From contig NZ_LECR01000090.1 of assembly GCF_001602625.1 (NCBI RefSeq), positions 140,045 through 149,688 on the forward strand: a stretch of DNA of 9,644 bases. Reading direction: 5' to 3'. Numbering within the stretch: the stretch's first letter is position 1; every line of letters begins with the position of its first letter. The DNA is from Sodalis-like endosymbiont of Proechinophthirus fluctus (GTDB lineage Bacteria; Pseudomonadota; Gammaproteobacteria; Enterobacterales; Enterobacteriaceae). Positions 7,072 to 9,644 of this stretch are shown piece after piece. Under the pieces are notes generated by a model. That model did no database searches, was not told where the DNA came from, and saw only the letters and a list, made by a program, of their open reading frames with translations. The position numbers and the translations under genes were made by a program.

Positions 7072-8067
7072 CTATGGTAAATAGGCGTTGGTATAGTACT
7101 CATACACCGGCAGGACGATTTTCACAATACCGAGAGAGGTCGTTGCATCCAGCACATCACGCCAGGCTTTATCATTTTGCTTCAGTTGATCGTCGCCGGG
7201 CGTGCCCAGTACCTGCATCGTGTCATGCCATTGGCGTTTGACGAAATTCTCGTCATAAGACTTACTGTACTTGGCGGCGAAGGCAGCGGTGGCTTCATCG
7301 GGATGCTCAATGGCATAGCGCAAACTGCGCGCGGTTGCACGCATGAACGCCTTAGCCAACTGAGGATTCTTTTCTAGCCAGCGTTGATTACCGGCGAACA
7401 TGAATATCGGCGTATCCGGTACGCCATGGCATATCGCGGGTATAAATTCCGGTGTCTGCTTGCCAGCCATCACAATTTCCGTCCCTTCGGCGTTGGTAAT
7501 CCCGGTCGCTGCGTCTACTCGTTTTTGCAATAGCAGCGGCACGGTATCAGCAGCAGCGGCAACTATCTGGATATCATCCAGCGTCATGCCAGCGCTTTTC
7601 AACATTAACGAGAGCTGCGCTTTAGTCCAGGCGTCGTTATAAATGCCGATGCGCTTGCCTTTTAACCGCGCAAGCGTGACCGGTTGCCCCCCAGGCGTAA
7701 AAATGCCCCAATTATTGCCGGTGCCATAGCGACCGATGGAAATGACAGGCGCTCCCTGCTCTTTCGCGAAGATAATGTCCATAACGGTGGTAAACGCTAC
7801 ATCTGCCCGGCCGGTACCAAGGAATTTCATGGTGTCGGCTACGGTAGGCGGCGCCACCACGTTCAGATCGATACCCTCGTCGCGGTAGAACCCTTTGCTG
7901 ATCCCCAATATCCAGGGGATCCAAAAACTATCCGCCACTGGCCATTCCTGTACAAAAATGACTTTTACAGGCGCCGGAGCGGCAAAAGCCGGCACGAAAA
8001 GCCACCCCATCCACATTGCTGCGGCGACGGCAAGAGCTGTGACTTTCGACAGCCAACGGTTCGGCAT
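7072..8067 (-). CDS. ABC transporter substrate-binding protein, NitT/TauT (NMT1/THI5-like) family
   Basis: An intact 331-residue periplasmic binding protein. It has a classical signal peptide: basic MPNRWLSK, a hydrophobic core and the AFA-A cleavage site at residues 29-30. The mature part begins with VKVIFVQEWPVADSFWIPW and GISKGFYRDEGIDLNVV, the pattern of SsuA/TauA/ThiY-type proteins, and continues with FLGTGRADVAFTTV, LKGKRIGIYNDAW and LQKRVDAATGITNAEGTE. Ligands in this family include sulfonates, taurine, nitrate and pyrimidine precursors. The adjacent cbl relic favours an organosulfur compound, but that is inference. The start ATG 8067 follows AAGGAT at good spacing. The protein has no stop or frameshift, yet no intact permease or ATPase is next to it, so its partner must be elsewhere or the gene is an orphan awaiting decay. 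Confidence 0.88.
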   Translation of the reverse strand: MPNRWLSKVTALAVAAAMWMGWLFVPAFAAPAPVKVIFVQEWPVADSFWIPWILGISKGFYRDEGIDLNVVAPPTVADTMKFLGTGRADVAFTTVMDIIFAKEQGAPVISIGRYGTGNNWGIFTPGGQPVTLARLKGKRIGIYNDAWTKAQLSLMLKSAGMTLDDIQIVAAAADTVPLLLQKRVDAATGITNAEGTEIVMAGKQTPEFIPAICHGVPDTPIFMFAGNQRWLEKNPQLAKAFMRATARSLRYAIEHPDEATAAFAAKYSKSYDENFVKRQWHDTMQVLGTPGDDQLKQNDKAWRDVLDATTSLGIVKIVLPVYEYYTNAYLP

Positions 8068-8137
8068 AACCTATATCCTTTGTTTGTAACGGAAACATGA
8101 CACGCCCAGCAAACCGGGCAAGCCACTGCGCCTTTAG

Positions 8138-8152
8138 TCGGGTAGTACCCGA
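8138..8152. promoter_or_regulatory. 15-bp interrupted palindrome upstream of the binding-protein gene
   Basis: TCGGGTA and TACCCGA flank one base, giving perfect 7-base arms 71-85 bases before the ATG at 8067. The size and symmetry suit a dimeric regulator's operator, or a small hairpin in the leader. It does not match a motif I know, and a repeat of this length can arise by chance. Confidence 0.25.
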
Positions 8153-8174
8153 TGACAGGCACTGATACTCACTC

Positions 8175-8530
8175 CTCCTTTTTCTACCGGTGGTATCAAA
8201 GGCCGGCAGTGCCTGACGAAACAGATTGAGCCAGGAGACCAGTTTGGAATAGCGCTGGCGCCAAAGCGCGGTCAAAGCGCAAATCCAGGTAGGGCACCAC
8301 CACACCGCGGCAGCAAGGGAAATTTCTCCTACGTGCAGAATTTTAGTAGCAAAGTGCAGAGTATAATGTAATTCGGCGTAGTCGAACGCACGAACTACCC
8401 TCTCCTGCTGGCATAAAACAGCCCAGCGAGAATTGCATCGCAGGATTACCACGCCACCGGCATTATCGTCAAGGAATTCGATGATGACCCGAGAGTCAAA
8501 CAGCGTCTGTCCCTTTGATCGCCGACGGCA
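8175..8530 (-). pseudogene. glutathione S-transferase pseudogene (YibF-like), N-terminus lost
   Basis: Cytosolic glutathione S-transferases have about 200 residues: a thioredoxin-like N-terminal domain and a helical C-terminal domain. On the minus strand the end of the first domain reads RKVALPSAIKGTDA and then, after a frame change, LFDSRVIIEFLDDN, the conserved glutathione-binding 'DS.VI.EYLD' region. The second domain is shortened: SRWAVLCQQ, then GEISLAAA, a frame change, VVVPYLDLRFDRALA, another frame change, and YSKLVSWLNLFRQALPAFD, matching the 'GEISLADIA..YLDFR...HPNLARW...RPSF' layout. About 50 N-terminal residues and part of the middle are missing. It precedes the binding-protein gene on the same strand. 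The lower boundary is approximate. Confidence 0.72.
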
Positions 8531-8868
8531 AAGCGACTTTGCGACTAAATAGCGAAGCCGGAAGCGTTCTTAAATAAATATTTAGAGGCATCCTGTAGGA
8601 AAAGCGAGGGATGCAATCAGAATAACATTCTGTTTATACAAAAGAAAATTACAACTCTGAGGCGATAGAAAACACTATAGCGCCTCGTAGACGGAATACG
8701 ACTGGGACATGATACGCCCTGCCCATCGGCGCGACGAAAGCACGAAACGCCGTGCCGAACGCTAACATCGAAGCGCTATATCGATTGGCAATGCCGAAAG
8801 CAGAAAACACCCTATTAGCACACTCTGGGCCGATAACAGACTCCTTCCAGGATATAAGGAGAAATGAG
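8531..8868. other. spacer with no supported gene
   Basis: The minus-strand frame 8649-8927 and the plus-strand frame upstream of the small peptide both lack ribosome binding sites and family resemblance. The lost N-terminal coding part of the glutathione S-transferase relic would fall near 8530-8650, but nothing there resembles it. The plus-strand frame from 8752 is in phase with the small peptide at 8869, which may be coincidence or a former longer leader. Confidence 0.45.
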
Positions 8869-8937
8869 ATGATAAATCTGATTCTCATAGCCATCCTGCT
8901 CAGCTTTGCCGTATTTTCGCTGATCAAAGCAATTTGA
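8869..8937 (+). CDS. small 22-residue hydrophobic (membrane) peptide
   Basis: ATG 8869 follows AAGGAG with 7 bases of spacing, one of the best ribosome binding sites in the window. The peptide starts MINLILIAILLSFAVF and ends with a serine, LIK and a short tail before TGA. Nearly all residues are aliphatic or aromatic, with a lysine only near the end, so it would be a single membrane helix with almost no soluble part, like other short enterobacterial membrane proteins. It resembles, weakly and from memory, the E. coli small protein YnaM, whose gene lies near a porin gene (ompN); here a porin also lies close by. Function is unknown. An alternative is that it is the tail of the in-phase frame from 8752. 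Confidence 0.5.
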   Translation: MINLILIAILLSFAVFSLIKAI

Positions 8938-9100
8938 AAGATTTACAAAAACGCACTGATAGATAAGTGCCGCTGCTAGTTACCCCTGCCTGCCGCCGCA
9001 TCACGTAATTCCCGCGAGGCAATCCCGTAGCTATCATTCCTTAGTCTCAGACCCCCCTGCTCGCACCAGGCGGCAGAGGCGACGACGTCGGGTTTTCCTC

Positions 9101-9143
9101 AAACAGAGGGGGTGTGCGGTCACATTGCACACCCCCTCTGTTT
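9101..9143 (-). terminator. 17-bp hairpin, likely porin gene terminator
   Basis: AAACAGAGGGGGTGTGC (9101-9117) and its exact reverse complement (9127-9143) flank a 9-base loop. It begins 31 bases beyond the porin stop on the minus strand, the expected place for that gene's terminator. The U-run after the stem is short (TTTGAGG), so efficiency may depend on the very stable stem. Confidence 0.75.
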
Positions 9144-9174
9144 ATGAACTACACCCTTTGTCGCGACAGATATG

Positions 9175-9644
9175 TTAGAACATATAGGTCATACCCAATG
9201 CGACGATATTGTCGGTGGAGATCCGTGCGACACGGGTAAAGTCGTCCTTGGACAGAAGATTGATGCGGTAATCGATGAAGGTCAGTATGTTCTTACTGAA
9301 GTTGTAGCTGGCACCCAACTCAAAATATTTTTTGATATCGTGGCTCCCGCCGGTTTGGTCACCGTCAATGCGCGACCGTAGATAGCCAATAGAGGGACGT
9401 AGGCCAAAATCAAACTGATATTGCGCGACTAACTCAAGATTGTGCGCTTTTTCAGCAAAGCCGTGTAATCCCTCGGAGAAGTCTCCGTAGGGCGTCATAT
9501 TACGGGTTTCGCTATACAGCGCCGCCAGATAAAGGTTATAGGCATCATATTTCAGGCCGAAAGCGTAGGCTTCAGCCTTTTTGCCCTGACTACGCCCAAC
9601 ATCCGGCGATCGCTGAGACAGGGTGCGGTTGCTGCTGCTAACGG
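9175..9644 (-). CDS. outer-membrane porin, OmpC/OmpF family, C-terminal part
   Basis: The reading frame is open from the right edge (first whole codon at 9642) to TAA 9175-9177, covering the last 155 codons. The protein shows alternating beta-strand pattern and family hallmarks: KAEAYAFGLKYDAYNLYLAA, LELVAQYQFDFGLRPSIGYL, KYFELGASYNF, FIDYRINLL and NIVALGMTYMF with the C-terminal phenylalanine recognised by the BAM assembly machinery. General porins are trimers of 16-stranded barrels passing small solutes through the outer membrane. The seen part corresponds to roughly the last seven strands. A loop segment (DGDQTGGSHDIKKY) differs from E. coli OmpC/OmpF. Whether it is OmpC, OmpF or OmpN cannot be told from this end. 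No lesion is visible. Confidence 0.93.
   Translation of the reverse strand, partial: VSSSNRTLSQRSPDVGRSQGKKAEAYAFGLKYDAYNLYLAALYSETRNMTPYGDFSEGLHGFAEKAHNLELVAQYQFDFGLRPSIGYLRSRIDGDQTGGSHDIKKYFELGASYNFSKNILTFIDYRINLLSKDDFTRVARISTDNIVALGMTYMF

Noticed and set aside
7684..8100. Plus-strand 138-codon ORF
   Set aside because: Antisense to the intact binding-protein gene, with basic, low-complexity composition typical of a GC-rich shadow frame.
7965..8162. GTG-started minus-strand ORF after AGGAGG overlapping the binding-protein start
   Set aside because: It runs into the signal-peptide coding region in another frame and resembles no family; the SD is probably left over from the decayed upstream gene.
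8649..8927. Minus-strand 92-codon ORF beginning MISENTAKLS
   Set aside because: No ribosome binding site or family; its first part is antisense to the small hydrophobic peptide.

Overview
The window looks like chromosome from an insect-associated enterobacterium in early genome decay, of the Sodalis type. The evidence is a gene block matching Escherichia coli yejK-yejL-yejM-proL, an OmpC/OmpF-type porin, and several enterobacterial genes (yejK, cbl, a YibF-like glutathione S-transferase, a DapA/NanA-family lyase) that survive only as stop-ridden, frameshifted relics. The species assignment is inference. Family calls come from reading translations against remembered family sequences, not from a search.

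Layout. Positions 1-1378 (minus strand) hold unrecognised, decayed frames: an acidic open frame running off the left edge, a small 72-codon ORF, a stop-interrupted ORF upstream of it, and one frameshifted fragment. Positions 1379-1770 show nothing convincing. Positions 1771-2773 (minus) are a nearly full-length yejK pseudogene. It is divergent from intact yejL (2955-3182) and yejM (3203-4975), which are followed by a tRNA-Pro(GGG) gene with its own promoter. The tRNA 3' end is built into an exact 70-bp palindrome (5121-5190) that also looks like a bidirectional terminator; this is the most striking structure in the window.

Positions 5200-8530 (minus) hold a decayed sulfur/organic-compound region. 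In transcription order it has a glutathione S-transferase pseudogene, one intact periplasmic NitT/TauT-type ABC binding protein (7072-8067), a possible stub of its permease, a cbl (CysB-like LysR regulator) pseudogene with an internal deletion, and a pseudogene of the dihydrodipicolinate synthase/N-acetylneuraminate lyase family. No ATPase gene and no complete permease gene are present next to the binding protein. Positions 8869-8937 (plus) encode a 22-residue hydrophobic peptide behind a strong Shine-Dalgarno sequence. A 17-bp hairpin and the C-terminal part of a porin gene (minus) close the window.

Taken together, envelope and translation genes (yejM, tRNA-Pro, porin) are kept while accessory metabolism, nucleoid-associated YejK and regulation are lost. 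I found no CRISPR array and no recognisable transposase. No new multi-gene system is convincingly visible. The palindrome at the tRNA end and the small membrane peptide are the best candidates for something undescribed.
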